Source: Rugamonas brunnea (GTDB lineage Bacteria > Pseudomonadota > Gammaproteobacteria > Burkholderiales > Burkholderiaceae_D). Taken from it: 64,000 nucleotides of DNA. The position numbers and the translations under genes were made by a program. Under the pieces are notes generated by a model. The model was not told the DNA's origin and did not search any database. It worked only from the letters and a program-made list of their open reading frames with translations. Shown piece by piece: positions 54,820 through 63,240 of this stretch (its first letter is position 1; every line of letters starts with the position of its first letter). Where the stretch lies: positions 247,225-311,224 of the forward strand of contig NZ_JACEZT010000007.1 in the NCBI RefSeq assembly GCF_014042345.1. The letters run 5' to 3'.

Positions 54820-56070
54820 TCAGACTGCCTGCATCAGCGATTGCATCATGGTCGATTCCGTCTGGATCACCTTGGAATTGGCCTGGTAGTTGCGCTGCGA
54901 GGTCATCAGGCCCACCAGTTCCGAGGTGATGTCCACGTTCGACTGTTCCAGCGCGCTGGTGTTGAGCGAGCCGGCCATGCCGCTGCCCGGCGTGGTCACC
55001 AGCGGCGTGCCCGAATTGTTCGATTCGACCCAGCTGGTGTCGCTGACCGAGGTCAGCGCGCCCTCGTCGGGGAAGGTGGCGATGGCGATCTTGCCCACCG
55101 ACTGCTTCTGGCCGTTGGTGTACTTGGCGATCACCGAGCCATCGTTGGCCAGGTCGACCCCGGCGAACACGCCCGAGGCGTAGCCGTCCACGGCGTTGGT
55201 GGAGGTGGTGGCCTCGCCGGCGAACATGGTGGTGCCGGTGTAGTCGATGGCCAGCGGTTTCATGGTGGCGCCGGTGGCGGCGATCGGCGTGGGCAGGGTC
55301 AGGGTCACGCTGGTGACGGGCGCGCCGGCCGGGCCCAGCTGGCCGGTCGAATCGAACACCAGCGGCGACGGCGAGCCGCCGGCCGTCAGTTCGGTGCCGT
55401 CGAGCACGTAGTGGATGTTGACCGTGCCGGCCGCCGGATCCTTGACGAAGTACTGGGTCAGCGTGTGCTGCGCGCCCAGCGAGTCATAGACGATCGAGGT
55501 CTTGGACATGTTGAAGGTGGTCGGGTCGGGCGGCGTGGTGGGCGTGACGGCGCCGGCCGGGATGGGGCCGAACGCACCGCCGGTCGGCACGGTCCAGTCG
55601 GCCGACATATTGCCCACGTAGTTCATCTTGCCCGAGGCCACGGCCGGGATCTGGCCGGTGGGGATGGCCAGGTCGCCCTGGGCGCCCAGGATGGTGCTGG
55701 GCGGCTTGAGGCCGAAGCCTTGCACGCGGCGGCCCGAGGCGTCCACCAGGAAGCCGGACTTGTCGGCGTCGAAGATGCCCACGCGGGTGTACTGGGTCTC
55801 GCCGGCGGCGGTCTTGGTGACGAAGAAGCCGCGGCCGTTGATCGATGCGTCGAGCGAGCGGCCCGTGTTGAGCACGCCGCCGGACAGGCCGATGCTTTGC
55901 GTGACCGAACCGATTTCCGTGCCCGTGGGCTGGCTGCCGGCCACCATGGCCGAGAAGTTGGCGCGACCGGACTTGAAGCCATAGGTGCCGGCGTTGGCGA
56001 TGTTGTGGCTGACGGTGTCGAGCTGCTCGTTGATGGCCTGGATGCCGGACAAGGCGATATCAAAACTCAT
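54820..56070 (-). CDS. flgE: Flagellar hook protein FlgE
   Basis: A 416-residue hook subunit. MSFDIALSGIQAINEQLDTV with SHNIANAGTYGFKSGRANFS is the hook N-terminal motif; ASINGRGFFVTKTAAGETQY the core; a Thr/Pro/Gly-rich variable hook domain fills ~150-320; and EQSNVDITSELVGLMTSQRN with YQANSKVIQTESTMMQSLMQ is the C-terminal helix. The length is typical of FlgE. It is 14 bases after flgD, its scaffolding factor. Confidence 0.96.
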   Translation of the reverse strand: MSFDIALSGIQAINEQLDTVSHNIANAGTYGFKSGRANFSAMVAGSQPTGTEIGSVTQSIGLSGGVLNTGRSLDASINGRGFFVTKTAAGETQYTRVGIFDADKSGFLVDASGRRVQGFGLKPPSTILGAQGDLAIPTGQIPAVASGKMNYVGNMSADWTVPTGGAFGPIPAGAVTPTTPPDPTTFNMSKTSIVYDSLGAQHTLTQYFVKDPAAGTVNIHYVLDGTELTAGGSPSPLVFDSTGQLGPAGAPVTSVTLTLPTPIAATGATMKPLAIDYTGTTMFAGEATTSTNAVDGYASGVFAGVDLANDGSVIAKYTNGQKQSVGKIAIATFPDEGALTSVSDTSWVESNNSGTPLVTTPGSGMAGSLNTSALEQSNVDITSELVGLMTSQRNYQANSKVIQTESTMMQSLMQAV

Positions 56071-56084
56071 GGCGGAGTCCTTTC

Positions 56085-56777
56085 TTAGAGACTGGAGGGC
56101 GTGGCGGACGCGGACGCGACGGATTTGCCGTTGAACGCGGTGATGGCGGTGGGCGCGACGTCGCCCACGTGGGCGACGCTGATGACGATGCTGCCCGTGG
56201 GCGACAGGCGCACGCTGTTCAGGCGTCCGGCCAGGTCGATCGGCGGTACTTCCTTGGTGCTCGTTTCCACCGACATGGTGTAGGTGCCGGCTGGCAAACC
56301 GAGGGCGGTGGGGTCGATGGCGAACGGCACCGTGCCGGCCGCCTGCACGCCCAGCGTGACGTTGTGCTTGTTGCCGGCCGCGTCCGTCAGCACGAGGGTG
56401 GTGCTGGTGCTGGTGCTCGACAAGGTCATCTGGCCATGCACGGTCGATCCGTCGAGCGTGACGGTGTTGCTGGTGGCCATCACGTCCGAACCGACCTGGG
56501 CGCCCAGGGCCAGCACTTGCATGCTTTGCAGCACGCTGGCGTTGGCGCTGGTCAGGCTCGACAGGTTCTGTAGCGATTCGGTCTGCGACAGTTGGGTCAG
56601 CTGATTGACGAACTGGGACGGGTCGGTCGGCGACAGCGGGTCCTGGTTCTTGATCTGGGCCACCAGCAGCTTGGTGAACATGTCCTGGGTCTGGCTGGCC
56701 GTGTTGCCCGTGATGCTGGCGCTGGCGCCGGCGCCGGTGTTGGGAGCGGCGGAATTGTTGAGGAGGCTCGTTTGCAT
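56085..56777 (-). CDS. flgD: Flagellar hook-capping protein FlgD
   Basis: A 230-residue hook cap. The N-terminal part shows QTQDMFTKLLVAQIKNQDPL with SPTDPSQFVNQLTQLSQTES, the strongly conserved FlgD signature; the rest is the Tudor/FnIII-like cap domain including PFAIDPTALGLPAGTYTMSV. It sits directly between flgC (3-base gap) and flgE. Confidence 0.96.
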   Translation of the reverse strand: MQTSLLNNSAAPNTGAGASASITGNTASQTQDMFTKLLVAQIKNQDPLSPTDPSQFVNQLTQLSQTESLQNLSSLTSANASVLQSMQVLALGAQVGSDVMATSNTVTLDGSTVHGQMTLSSTSTSTTLVLTDAAGNKHNVTLGVQAAGTVPFAIDPTALGLPAGTYTMSVETSTKEVPPIDLAGRLNSVRLSPTGSIVISVAHVGDVAPTAITAFNGKSVASASATPSSL

Positions 56778-56780
56778 GGC

Positions 56781-57203
56781 TTAACCTTCACCGAGTTTGA
56801 GGAGGGATTGCTGCATGGTGCGGATACGCCCCAGCACTTCGACATTGGTCTCGAACGCGCGCGAGGCCGACATCATGTCGGTCATCTCGGCCACCTGGTT
56901 GACGTTGGGGTAGAACACCATGCCGTCGCTGTTGGCCATCGGGTGGCCCGGTTCATACACCTTGCGCAGCGGCTCATTCGACTCGACCACGTCGAGCACC
57001 TGCACCTTGCCGCTGGCCTGGTCGAGCGCGTCGATGGAGTCCGTCATCACGGCCGCGAACACGGGCTTGCGGGCGCGGTAGGTGTCGGCCTCGGTGCCGG
57101 CCACGGAATCGGCGTTGGCCAGGTTGCTGGCGATGGTGTTGAGGCGCACGGTCTGGGCCGCCATGGCCGAACCGGCAATTTCCGAAATGCTTTTGAATGA
57201 CAT
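56781..57203 (-). CDS. flgC: Flagellar basal-body rod protein FlgC
   Basis: A 140-residue proximal rod subunit. MSFKSISEIAGSAMAAQTVR and LNTIASNLANADSVAGTEAD form the rod N-terminal motif with the Y-R-A-R-K-P-V-F that follows in FlgC; YEPGHPMANSDGMVFYPNVN and the ending AEMTDMMSASRAFETNVEVL are canonical. Confidence 0.96.
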   Translation of the reverse strand: MSFKSISEIAGSAMAAQTVRLNTIASNLANADSVAGTEADTYRARKPVFAAVMTDSIDALDQASGKVQVLDVVESNEPLRKVYEPGHPMANSDGMVFYPNVNQVAEMTDMMSASRAFETNVEVLGRIRTMQQSLLKLGEG

Positions 57204-57251
57204 GGCGTCTCCTGGCGCGCGCGGGCGCGTGCTCCGTTATCGTGTGCTGCG

Positions 57252-57620
57252 TTATTGTCCGTTGATGGCCTTGGCCAGGCCCTTCAGCGTCATGTTGATG
57301 AAGGTCAGGCTGGTCTGGAAATCGTTGGCGTTCTGGGCGAAGGCGGCCTGCTCGACGCCGATCTCCACCGTGTTGCCGTCGCGGCTGGGGTGGTAGGGCA
57401 CGCGGTATAGCGCGTTACCGTCGCTGTCGAAGGCGGGCACGCCATCGGACGCTTCCTGGGTGCTGGCCAGCATGGCGCCGAAATCCATGTCCTGGGCCTG
57501 GAAGCCGGGCGTGTTTTCATTGGCGATGTTGGAGGCCAGGATGCGGGTCCGTTCGGCCCGCAACTGCAGCGCTTCCGGGTGCAGGCCCACGGCGTCCTTG
57601 AAATTAATCCCCATTTTCAT
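57252..57620 (-). CDS. flgB: Flagellar basal-body rod protein FlgB
   Basis: A 122-residue rod subunit, first gene of the flgB-to-flgL run. GLHPEALQLRAERTRILASN with IANENTPGFQAQDMDFGAML is the FlgB N-terminal rod motif and FAQNANDFQTSLTFINMTLK the C-terminal helix. It is divergent from flgA across a 118-bp gap that should contain promoters for both directions; no sigma-54 (TGGCAC-N5-TTGC) or sigma-28 match was seen there. Confidence 0.95.
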   Translation of the reverse strand: MKMGINFKDAVGLHPEALQLRAERTRILASNIANENTPGFQAQDMDFGAMLASTQEASDGVPAFDSDGNALYRVPYHPSRDGNTVEIGVEQAAFAQNANDFQTSLTFINMTLKGLAKAINGQ

Positions 57621-57738
57621 TCCCTTCGGTCATAGCATGGATACGGCGGGTGTGGTGCTCGCGCATCCCCATGTAAAATGGCGGCCGACGGCGCCGCGCG
57701 CCCCAGCCGCTTCCCGCATCATAGTAGAGGTATTTCTC

Positions 57739-58476
57739 ATGCGCAACAAAACTATTGTAACCCGATTCCTGCCAGTGTTGCTCATCGGAATTTTCAATGG
57801 GGTGCTGGCCGCGCCGGCCGGACCCGAGCAGGTGCTGCTCCAGGTGCGCCAGGCGGCCCGCGCCCATGTGCTGGCGCAGGCGGTCAGCGCCGGTTTGAGC
57901 GAGCCGCTGGCGGAGGTGACGGTGGTGCCGGGCAGCCGGCCGCTGGCGCCCTGCGGCCGGGCCGTGACGGTGGAGGCGGTCGATACGCGGCTGCCGGCGC
58001 GCATGCGCTTTGCGGCCGTGTGCCCGGGCGCCGATGGCTGGCGGTATGAATTCGTGGTGCGGGCCCAGGTGTCGGCGCCGGTCGTGGTCAGCGCCACCGA
58101 GATCCCGGCCGGCAAGGTGATCACCGACGAGGACCTGTTGCTGGAGCGCCACGAGCTGGCGTCGCTGACGGACGTGGTGGCCACGCCGCGCGCGGCGGTG
58201 GGCATGAGCGGCAAGCGCACGCTGCGCGCCGGCGAAGTGCTGCGCATGGCGCTGCTGGCCGCGCCCGTCGTCGTCAAGCGCGGCGACGCCGTGACTATCG
58301 TAGCGCGGCGCGACCAGATCGAGGTCAGCATGGCCGGCGAGGCGCTCGACAGCGGCGCGCGCGGCGCGCTGGTGCGCGTGCGCAACGCCAACGGCACCGT
58401 GCTGCGGGCCCGGGTGACAGGCGAGGGGACGGTGGAACCGGCCGACATGCCCGTCACGGCTCAATCCCCCGACTGA
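57739..58476 (+). CDS. flgA: Flagellar P-ring assembly chaperone FlgA
   Basis: A 245-residue periplasmic chaperone for FlgI. The signal peptide is MRNKTIVTRFLPVLLIGIFN with cleavage near VLAAP. The SAF domain is readable: SATEIPAGKVITDEDLLLER, MSGKRTLRAGEVLRMALLAA, VVKRGDAVTIVARRDQIEVS and ALVRVRNANGTVLRARVTGE. The start at ATG 57739 gives the normal length and signal; upstream in-frame residues belong to the antisense of flgB. It is divergent from flgB and overlaps the convergent muramidase gene by 16 bases. Confidence 0.94.
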   Translation: MRNKTIVTRFLPVLLIGIFNGVLAAPAGPEQVLLQVRQAARAHVLAQAVSAGLSEPLAEVTVVPGSRPLAPCGRAVTVEAVDTRLPARMRFAAVCPGADGWRYEFVVRAQVSAPVVVSATEIPAGKVITDEDLLLERHELASLTDVVATPRAAVGMSGKRTLRAGEVLRMALLAAPVVVKRGDAVTIVARRDQIEVSMAGEALDSGARGALVRVRNANGTVLRARVTGEGTVEPADMPVTAQSPD

Positions 58477-59273
58477 GACAGCAGGGCGCCGCGCTGCAGC
58501 CGCGCGGCCAGCTTGCCCAGCTTGTCGGCATAGGCGGGATCGGTGGCATAGCCGCCCTGGGCCAGGCCGCGCGCGAACGCGTGGGCGTCGTCGCCGGCGC
58601 GCAGCGCGCCCTGGAAGCGCGGATTACTGGTGAGCATATCGGCGTAGTCGCGGAAGGCGCTGGCCGCGTCCGGATAGCTGCGGAATCGCTCGACCTTCTT
58701 CAGGGCCGCGCCATGCACGTATTCGGTGGTGGTGGCGTCGGCCACGGCGCCGGCCCAGTTGGCGCCGGCCTTCAGGCCGAACAGGTTGTTGCTGTCGGCG
58801 CCGCCGGCGCGCAGCGGATGCCGGCCCCAGCCCGATTCAAGCGCCGCGTGGGCCGCCACGATGGTGGGCGACACGCCCAGGCGCGCGCCCGTCTCCTCGG
58901 CCCAGGGCTGGATCGAGGCCAGGAATTGTTGTTGCACTTCGCTGTCGACGCCGGCCGTTGTCCCGGCCGTTGCGCCATCGATGGCGCCGCCCTGCGCCTG
59001 CTGGCGCAAGGCCAGGCCAGCCGGGTCCAGGCCCAGGCCGGCCCCCGGCGCCTGCACCCGCGCCGATGGCGCGGCTGCGCCGCCGCCATGGGCCAGGAAA
59101 TCGGCCACCTCATCCTGCACCTGGCGGAACGTGGCGCCAAAGCCGGCGCCGCCGGACGGCGCGCTCCAGCCGCCGAACGCGGCGGGCAGGGCCGCGGCGG
59201 GGCGGCTGGTTTGCATGTTCGAGACGGTGGCCGCAGTCGGGGTTGTGGGCTGCATGCCGTCAAGCTGGCGCAT
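58461..59273 (-). CDS. Stand-alone flagellar muramidase (FlgJ C-terminal domain type)
   Basis: A ~270-residue peptidoglycan hydrolase. The second half is the glucosaminidase/FlgJ C-terminal domain: QQQFLASIQPWAEETGARLG, VSPTIVAAHAALESGWGRHP (catalytic E in A-A-L-E-S-G-W-G), SNNLFGLKAGANWAGAVADA, ERFRSYPDAASAFRDYADML and NPRFQGALRAGDDAHAFARG. The first ~120 residues are Ala/Gly/Pro-rich with no rod-binding motif. It supplies the domain missing from FlgJ at 50949 and probably opens the wall for the rod. ATG 59273 has GGAG at a 7-base distance and overlaps flgN; ATG 59255 is an alternative. Confidence 0.85.
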   Translation of the reverse strand: MRQLDGMQPTTPTAATVSNMQTSRPAAALPAAFGGWSAPSGGAGFGATFRQVQDEVADFLAHGGGAAAPSARVQAPGAGLGLDPAGLALRQQAQGGAIDGATAGTTAGVDSEVQQQFLASIQPWAEETGARLGVSPTIVAAHAALESGWGRHPLRAGGADSNNLFGLKAGANWAGAVADATTTEYVHGAALKKVERFRSYPDAASAFRDYADMLTSNPRFQGALRAGDDAHAFARGLAQGGYATDPAYADKLGKLAARLQRGALLSQSGD

Positions 59274-59706
59274 AAATCTGCTCCTCGCCATGCAGCACGC
59301 GCTGCATGATGGTGTATTGCTCAACCAGCAAGTCGCTATTGCGCTTGCCCAGGCGTTTGCACTCGCGCACGCTGTGTTCGAGCGTGCGCCAATCGGCTTC
59401 CATTCTCTCCCGTGCCGGATTTTTCAGCAAGGCAAATGCCTGGGCCATGGTGCCGTGCGGCCCCAGCAAGCGTTGTACCAGCGCCACGCGCTCGGCGCGG
59501 CGCGCCTCCATGGTGTCGACCAGGGCCGTGATGGCCTCGGCCAGTTCGGTCAGGCGGGCGCTCTGGTGCCGCACGGCGCCCTCGAATTGTTGTTCCAGCA
59601 GGTCCTGCAACTGTTGGTAGGCTTGCAGGTCGGCAGCCACCCCGTGCAGCAGCGCGCGCATGCTGTCCTGGCGCGAGAGCGGCGCCGTGGCGGCCCCGTG
59701 GCTCAC
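59260..59706 (-). CDS. flgN: Flagellar export chaperone FlgN
   Basis: A 148-residue helical chaperone, likely for FlgK and FlgL. The protein is a long coiled-coil (LQAYQQLQDLLEQQFEGAVR, LTELAEAITALVDTMEARRA) with the FlgN-type ending ERMEADWRTLEHSVRECKRL and GKRNSDLLVEQYTIMQRVLH. ATG 59706 overlaps the flgM stop (ATGA) and its end overlaps the muramidase start, so flgM-flgN-muramidase are translationally coupled. Confidence 0.9.
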   Translation of the reverse strand: MSHGAATAPLSRQDSMRALLHGVAADLQAYQQLQDLLEQQFEGAVRHQSARLTELAEAITALVDTMEARRAERVALVQRLLGPHGTMAQAFALLKNPARERMEADWRTLEHSVRECKRLGKRNSDLLVEQYTIMQRVLHGEEQIYAPA

Positions 59707-59981
59707 GGTTCGCTCCCGTGGAAGCGGTGGATCAGGCCGGCCAGCTTGGCCGGGTCGAACGGCAGTTCACCCTTGGCCAGCGCGTCGCGCAACTGGGCCA
59801 CCTTGTCGTGGTCGATATCGTCGGGCATGGCGCGCAGCGCCGCCAGCGCCGGCTGCAGCACGGCCGACTGCAAGGGCGCCGGGGCCGGCGCCGGGGCGGC
59901 CGGCGCGGCGGCCTCGGCCGGGGCGGTGTCGGCCACGCGCTGGACGGCCAGGCCGTCCGGGGTTGCGGTGGAGATTCTCAT
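59703..59981 (-). CDS. flgM: Anti-sigma-28 factor FlgM
   Basis: A 92-residue anti-sigma factor that would hold the FliA encoded 2 kb upstream until the hook is finished. The N-terminal half is disordered and Ala/Pro-rich; the C-terminal half ALAAMRAMPDDIDHDKVAQL-type helix region followed by RDALAKGELPFDPAKLAGLI is the FlgM sigma-binding signature. ATG 59981 (GAGG 8 bases before) is preferred over 60011. Confidence 0.88.
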   Translation of the reverse strand: MRISTATPDGLAVQRVADTAPAEAAAPAAPAPAPAPLQSAVLQPALAALRAMPDDIDHDKVAQLRDALAKGELPFDPAKLAGLIHRFHGSEP

Positions 59982-60065
59982 GCGGCTGCCTCGTGTGGGC
60001 TTGGTTTCCATGTCAGCCTGCCTGTCGCCGGCAGGGGCGTGCGGTGATGGTCTTGCTCATGCGGG

Positions 60066-61061
60066 TTACCTCGGGTGGACTTGCTTGTCGGCTTGCGGCA
60101 ACAGGCGCTCGCGCAGCTTTTGCAGCACGCTGTTGTCGGGCAGGGCCGTGTCGATCTCTTCGGTCAGGGCGTTCTTGTTGTTGGGCATGCCGAACATGGC
60201 GGCGATGGTCTTGGCCTGGCCCGTGGTCAGGATCAGCAATTCGATGCGGCGGTTCACGCCCGCGTCGGCGCGCTTGGCGTCCAGCGGCGCGCGGTCGGCC
60301 ATGCCCACCACCTGCAGCACGGAATCGGGATTCATGCTGCCGGCCAGCAGCTGGGCCCGCGCCGACATGGCCCGGTTGCTCGACAGTGTCCAGTTCGAGA
60401 ACGCCGAATAGCTGGTGTCGGCGTATTGCAGCGAGTCCGTGTGGCCGACGATCAGCATCTGGTTTTCCATGCGCGCGAACAGCGGCCCCATCTTACGCAG
60501 CAGGGCGCGGAACTTGTCGGTGGGCACGGCGCTGCCGCGCACGAACATGCCCTGGTGGTCGGTGTCGTGCAGCATCACGCGCAAGCCATAGGGCGTGATC
60601 ACGGTCTCCAGGTTGCTGGTCAGGCCGAAGTCGGCGCTCATCTGGGTCAGCGCCTTGGACAGGGCTTGCAGGTCATTGGGGCTGTCGTACTTGATCTTGG
60701 CCGGCGGCGTCACCACGGGCGCGGCCTCGCCGCTGGCCAGCTGGGCGCCGGGCGCCTCCGAATTACCGGTGCGCGGCATGGGGAAGCGCTCGATCAGGCT
60801 GCCGCGCGGGCCGCCCACCTGTTCCGGCATCACGCCCTTGCCCTGGTCGGTCTTGGCGCCGTCCGCCTCGGTCAGGATTTGCTGCAGCGATTCGGTGTTG
60901 CGCGAGGCCATCAGCCACAGCACGAGGAACAGGCAGCTGAGCGCCAGGCAGAAGTCGGCGAACGCCACCTTCCACGCGCCGCCGTGTTCGTCATGCGCGT
61001 GCTTGCCGCCACCGCGCTTGACGATGGTCTGGTCGTGGCCCTTGTCATGCGGCTTTAGCAC
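60066..61061 (-). CDS. motB: Flagellar stator protein MotB (LafU-type)
   Basis: A 331-residue stator B subunit. The single membrane segment contains the proton-carrying aspartate D36 in WKVAFADFCLALSCLFLVLW, matching the proton-driven form. A plug/linker follows, then an OmpA-like peptidoglycan-binding domain with LIVGHTDSLQYADTSYSAFS, NWTLSSNRAMSARAQLL and NRRIELLILT. Size and neighbours match LafU of lateral flagella. GTG 61061 is chosen because GGAGG lies 5 bases before; it overlaps the end of motA by 17 bases. GTG 61067 is an alternative. Confidence 0.92.
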   Translation of the reverse strand: MLKPHDKGHDQTIVKRGGGKHAHDEHGGAWKVAFADFCLALSCLFLVLWLMASRNTESLQQILTEADGAKTDQGKGVMPEQVGGPRGSLIERFPMPRTGNSEAPGAQLASGEAAPVVTPPAKIKYDSPNDLQALSKALTQMSADFGLTSNLETVITPYGLRVMLHDTDHQGMFVRGSAVPTDKFRALLRKMGPLFARMENQMLIVGHTDSLQYADTSYSAFSNWTLSSNRAMSARAQLLAGSMNPDSVLQVVGMADRAPLDAKRADAGVNRRIELLILTTGQAKTIAAMFGMPNNKNALTEEIDTALPDNSVLQKLRERLLPQADKQVHPR

Positions 61062-61962
61062 GGCCACCTCCGCGACGCGACGAGGCTTCCGGCTCGCTGT
61101 CGCGGCCTTCCAGGTCGTTGATCCACCGTTCCAGCTGGGCGAAACTCGGTTTGATGTTGAGTGGCACCAGGCGGCGGCCGGCGTCGATCGCCAGCAGCGG
61201 CGGCTTGCCGGCCACGTGCGTGACCAGCACCACTTTCACGCATTCCTTGTTCGACGCTTCCTGGCCCACCAGCTGCTTCATCATGTTGGAGATCGGGTCC
61301 AGGATGCCGTAGCAGAAGAAGATACCGATGAAGGTGCCGACCATGGCCGCGCCCACGTGTTCGGCGATGTCGCCCGAGCTGGCGCCTTCGCTGACCGTGT
61401 TCATGGTGATCACGATGCCGAGCACGGCGGCCAGGATACCGAAGCCGGGCATGGCTTCGCCGATCTTGTTGAGCGACTTGGCCGGCTGGTTCAGTTCCTC
61501 GTGGATGGCTTCCAGTTCCTGGTCCAGCACGCCTTCGAGTTCATGCGCGTTGATCTTGCCCATGGCCATCAGGCGGAAGTTGTCGACGATGAAGGCCAGC
61601 AGCTTGGGTTCTTCCAGCACGCGCGGGTAGCGCTGGAACAGCGGGCTGTCCTTGGGCGCCTCGACGTGGGCGTCGAGCGCCTTCAGGCCGCCGGCGGCCA
61701 GTTGCAGCAGTTCGTACATGAGCAGCAGCAACTGGCGCTGGAATTCCGAGTCGTATTTTTTGCGGAACACGATCTTCTTGATCTGCGAGACCATCTCGGC
61801 CAGCACGTGGCGCGGATTGCCCAGCACGATGGCGCCCAGGCCGGAACCGGCGATGACGATCAGCTCGATCGGTTGCCAGATCTGATGGAACGAGCCGCCC
61901 ATCATGAAAAAGCCGCCGAAGACGCTGCATAGTACGATGAGGATGCCGATTATTTGTTGCAT
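61045..61962 (-). CDS. motA: Flagellar stator protein MotA (LafT-type)
   Basis: A 305-residue stator A subunit with four membrane segments: residues ~1-20 (MQQIIGILIVLCSVFGGFFM), ~31-50, ~170-190 (GFGILAAVLGIVITMNTVSE) and ~205-225. The cytoplasmic loop carries the charged residues that touch FliG (KYDSEFQRQLLLLMYELLQL), and the conserved P-G-F-G proline starts segment three. It sits between fliA and motB, the S-T-U order of lateral systems. The C-terminus ends in an Arg/Gly-rich tail. Confidence 0.94.
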   Translation of the reverse strand: MQQIIGILIVLCSVFGGFFMMGGSFHQIWQPIELIVIAGSGLGAIVLGNPRHVLAEMVSQIKKIVFRKKYDSEFQRQLLLLMYELLQLAAGGLKALDAHVEAPKDSPLFQRYPRVLEEPKLLAFIVDNFRLMAMGKINAHELEGVLDQELEAIHEELNQPAKSLNKIGEAMPGFGILAAVLGIVITMNTVSEGASSGDIAEHVGAAMVGTFIGIFFCYGILDPISNMMKQLVGQEASNKECVKVVLVTHVAGKPPLLAIDAGRRLVPLNIKPSFAQLERWINDLEGRDSEPEASSRRGGGRAKAA

Positions 61963-62015
61963 GATGATGCGCCTTTCTGCTTCATGTTCTAATCCTTGTG
62001 GTGCCGGCTGGCGTG

Positions 62016-62762
62016 TCAGGTGCTTTTGAGCACCGCTTTCATCTTGCCCAGGGCCGCCTTGTTCAGCTGGCAGACCCGGGCATCGGTCAAGTCCAGCACG
62101 GCGGCGATTTCCTTGTAACTCAGTTCAAACTCGTAATACATCTGCACCACGCGCTGTTCGCGCTCGTCGAGCCCGCGCAGCGCCTGCTCCAGGCTGCGCC
62201 GCACCATCAGTTGCTCCTCGGGGCTGGGCGCGCTGTCGTGGCCTACGCTGTCCTGCAACACTTCATCGAAGCTGGCGATCGACTCGGCACTCTCGTCGAG
62301 CTGGTAAGCCTGGTAGGCTTCCGGCGTCAGGCCCAGGCCGGTGATGATGTCCTGCTCGCTCGGTTCGCGGCCCAGCTTGCGGGTCAGCTCGCGCACGGCG
62401 TCGCGCAGCTTGTGGCTGTGCTGGCGCACGGCGCGCGGGCGCCAGTCCTGGCGCCGCAGCTCGTCGAGGATGGCGCCGCGGATGCGCAGGCTGGCATAGC
62501 TGCCGAAGGCGGCGTCCGGCTCGCCGTAACGGCGCAGCGCTTCAAGCAGGCCCATCAGGCCGATCTGTTCCATGTCGTCGCGGTCGATGGCGCCGGCCAC
62601 TTGCGAGTTGAGCTGGCGCACGATGCGCTTGACCAGCGGCGCATAGGACAGCAAATGCTTCTGCTCGTCCGCCGCGCTCAGCGTCACCGGCGCTCCGTCG
62701 CCGTGCATGGCGCCGTAGGCATCCGGTTCCATGTAGGCCATGCCCGCCCCCAGTGTATTCAT
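62016..62762 (-). CDS. fliA: Flagellar sigma factor FliA (sigma-28, LafS-type)
   Basis: A 248-residue alternative sigma factor for late flagellar genes. Region 2 is LLSYAPLVKRIVRQLNSQVA with DRDDMEQIGLMGLLEALRRY and FGSYASLRIRGAILDELRRQ; region 3 is KLRDAVRELTRKLGREPSEQ; region 4 is ALRGLDEREQRVVQMYYEFE and LSYKEIAAVLDLTDARVCQL. The presence of its own sigma-28 inside the same cluster as stator and hook-length genes is a feature of lateral flagellar loci. Three methionines near the start (1, 8, 11) make the exact start uncertain. Confidence 0.94.
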   Translation of the reverse strand: MNTLGAGMAYMEPDAYGAMHGDGAPVTLSAADEQKHLLSYAPLVKRIVRQLNSQVAGAIDRDDMEQIGLMGLLEALRRYGEPDAAFGSYASLRIRGAILDELRRQDWRPRAVRQHSHKLRDAVRELTRKLGREPSEQDIITGLGLTPEAYQAYQLDESAESIASFDEVLQDSVGHDSAPSPEEQLMVRRSLEQALRGLDEREQRVVQMYYEFELSYKEIAAVLDLTDARVCQLNKAALGKMKAVLKST

Positions 62763-62768
62763 GGCCGT

Positions 62769-63233
62769 TTATTCCAGGATCAGCTTGCCAATCATGACTT
62801 CGGAAAATGGCTTGTCGCGCTTGTCGTGCGCGTAGGTCTCGTCGAACGCCTTGTTCAGTTCTGCCGCGTACTGGTCGATCGTCATGGTCTGGGCGGTCGC
62901 CAGCGGCAGGGCCGACAGGGTGCGCACGGCCACGCTGCGCAGCATCGGCAATTGTTCCTTGGCCACTTTTTCCTTTTCCTCGCTGGTGGTGACCACTAGG
63001 TCGGCCGAGATGTAGTGGGTGGCCGTGTCGCCGGGGCTGCGCTTGAGCATGATGATCACTTTTTCCACCGTCAGGTACTTGGGCGGCTTGCCGTCGTCGG
63101 GGCGCTCGGCCTTCTTCGCTTCGGCCGTGCCGGCCGAGGCGCCCTTGGACAGGTACCAGACGGCGCCGCCGGCCACGCCCGCGCCGAGCACGGCCACCAC
63201 GACGAACGCAATGATCATTTTCATATTCTTCAT
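62769..63233 (-). CDS. fliL: Flagellar basal-body-associated protein FliL (LafF-type)
   Basis: A 154-residue membrane protein that stabilises the stator. One membrane segment (MIIAFVVVAVLGAGVAGGAV) near the N-terminus is followed by the periplasmic FliL domain: YLTVEKVIIMLKRSPGDTAT, HYISADLVVTTSEEKEKVAK, PMLRSVAVRTLSALP and the ending LNKAFDETYAHDKRDKPFSE. It follows fliK by 7 bases and precedes fliA by 6. Confidence 0.93.
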   Translation of the reverse strand: MKNMKMIIAFVVVAVLGAGVAGGAVWYLSKGASAGTAEAKKAERPDDGKPPKYLTVEKVIIMLKRSPGDTATHYISADLVVTTSEEKEKVAKEQLPMLRSVAVRTLSALPLATAQTMTIDQYAAELNKAFDETYAHDKRDKPFSEVMIGKLILE

Positions 63234-63240
63234 CTACAAC

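Noticed and set aside
57621..57738. Sigma-54 or sigma-28 promoter between flgB and flgA
   Set aside because: No adequate match to TGGCAC-N5-TTGC or TAAA-N15-GCCGATAA was seen on either strand, so none is annotated.
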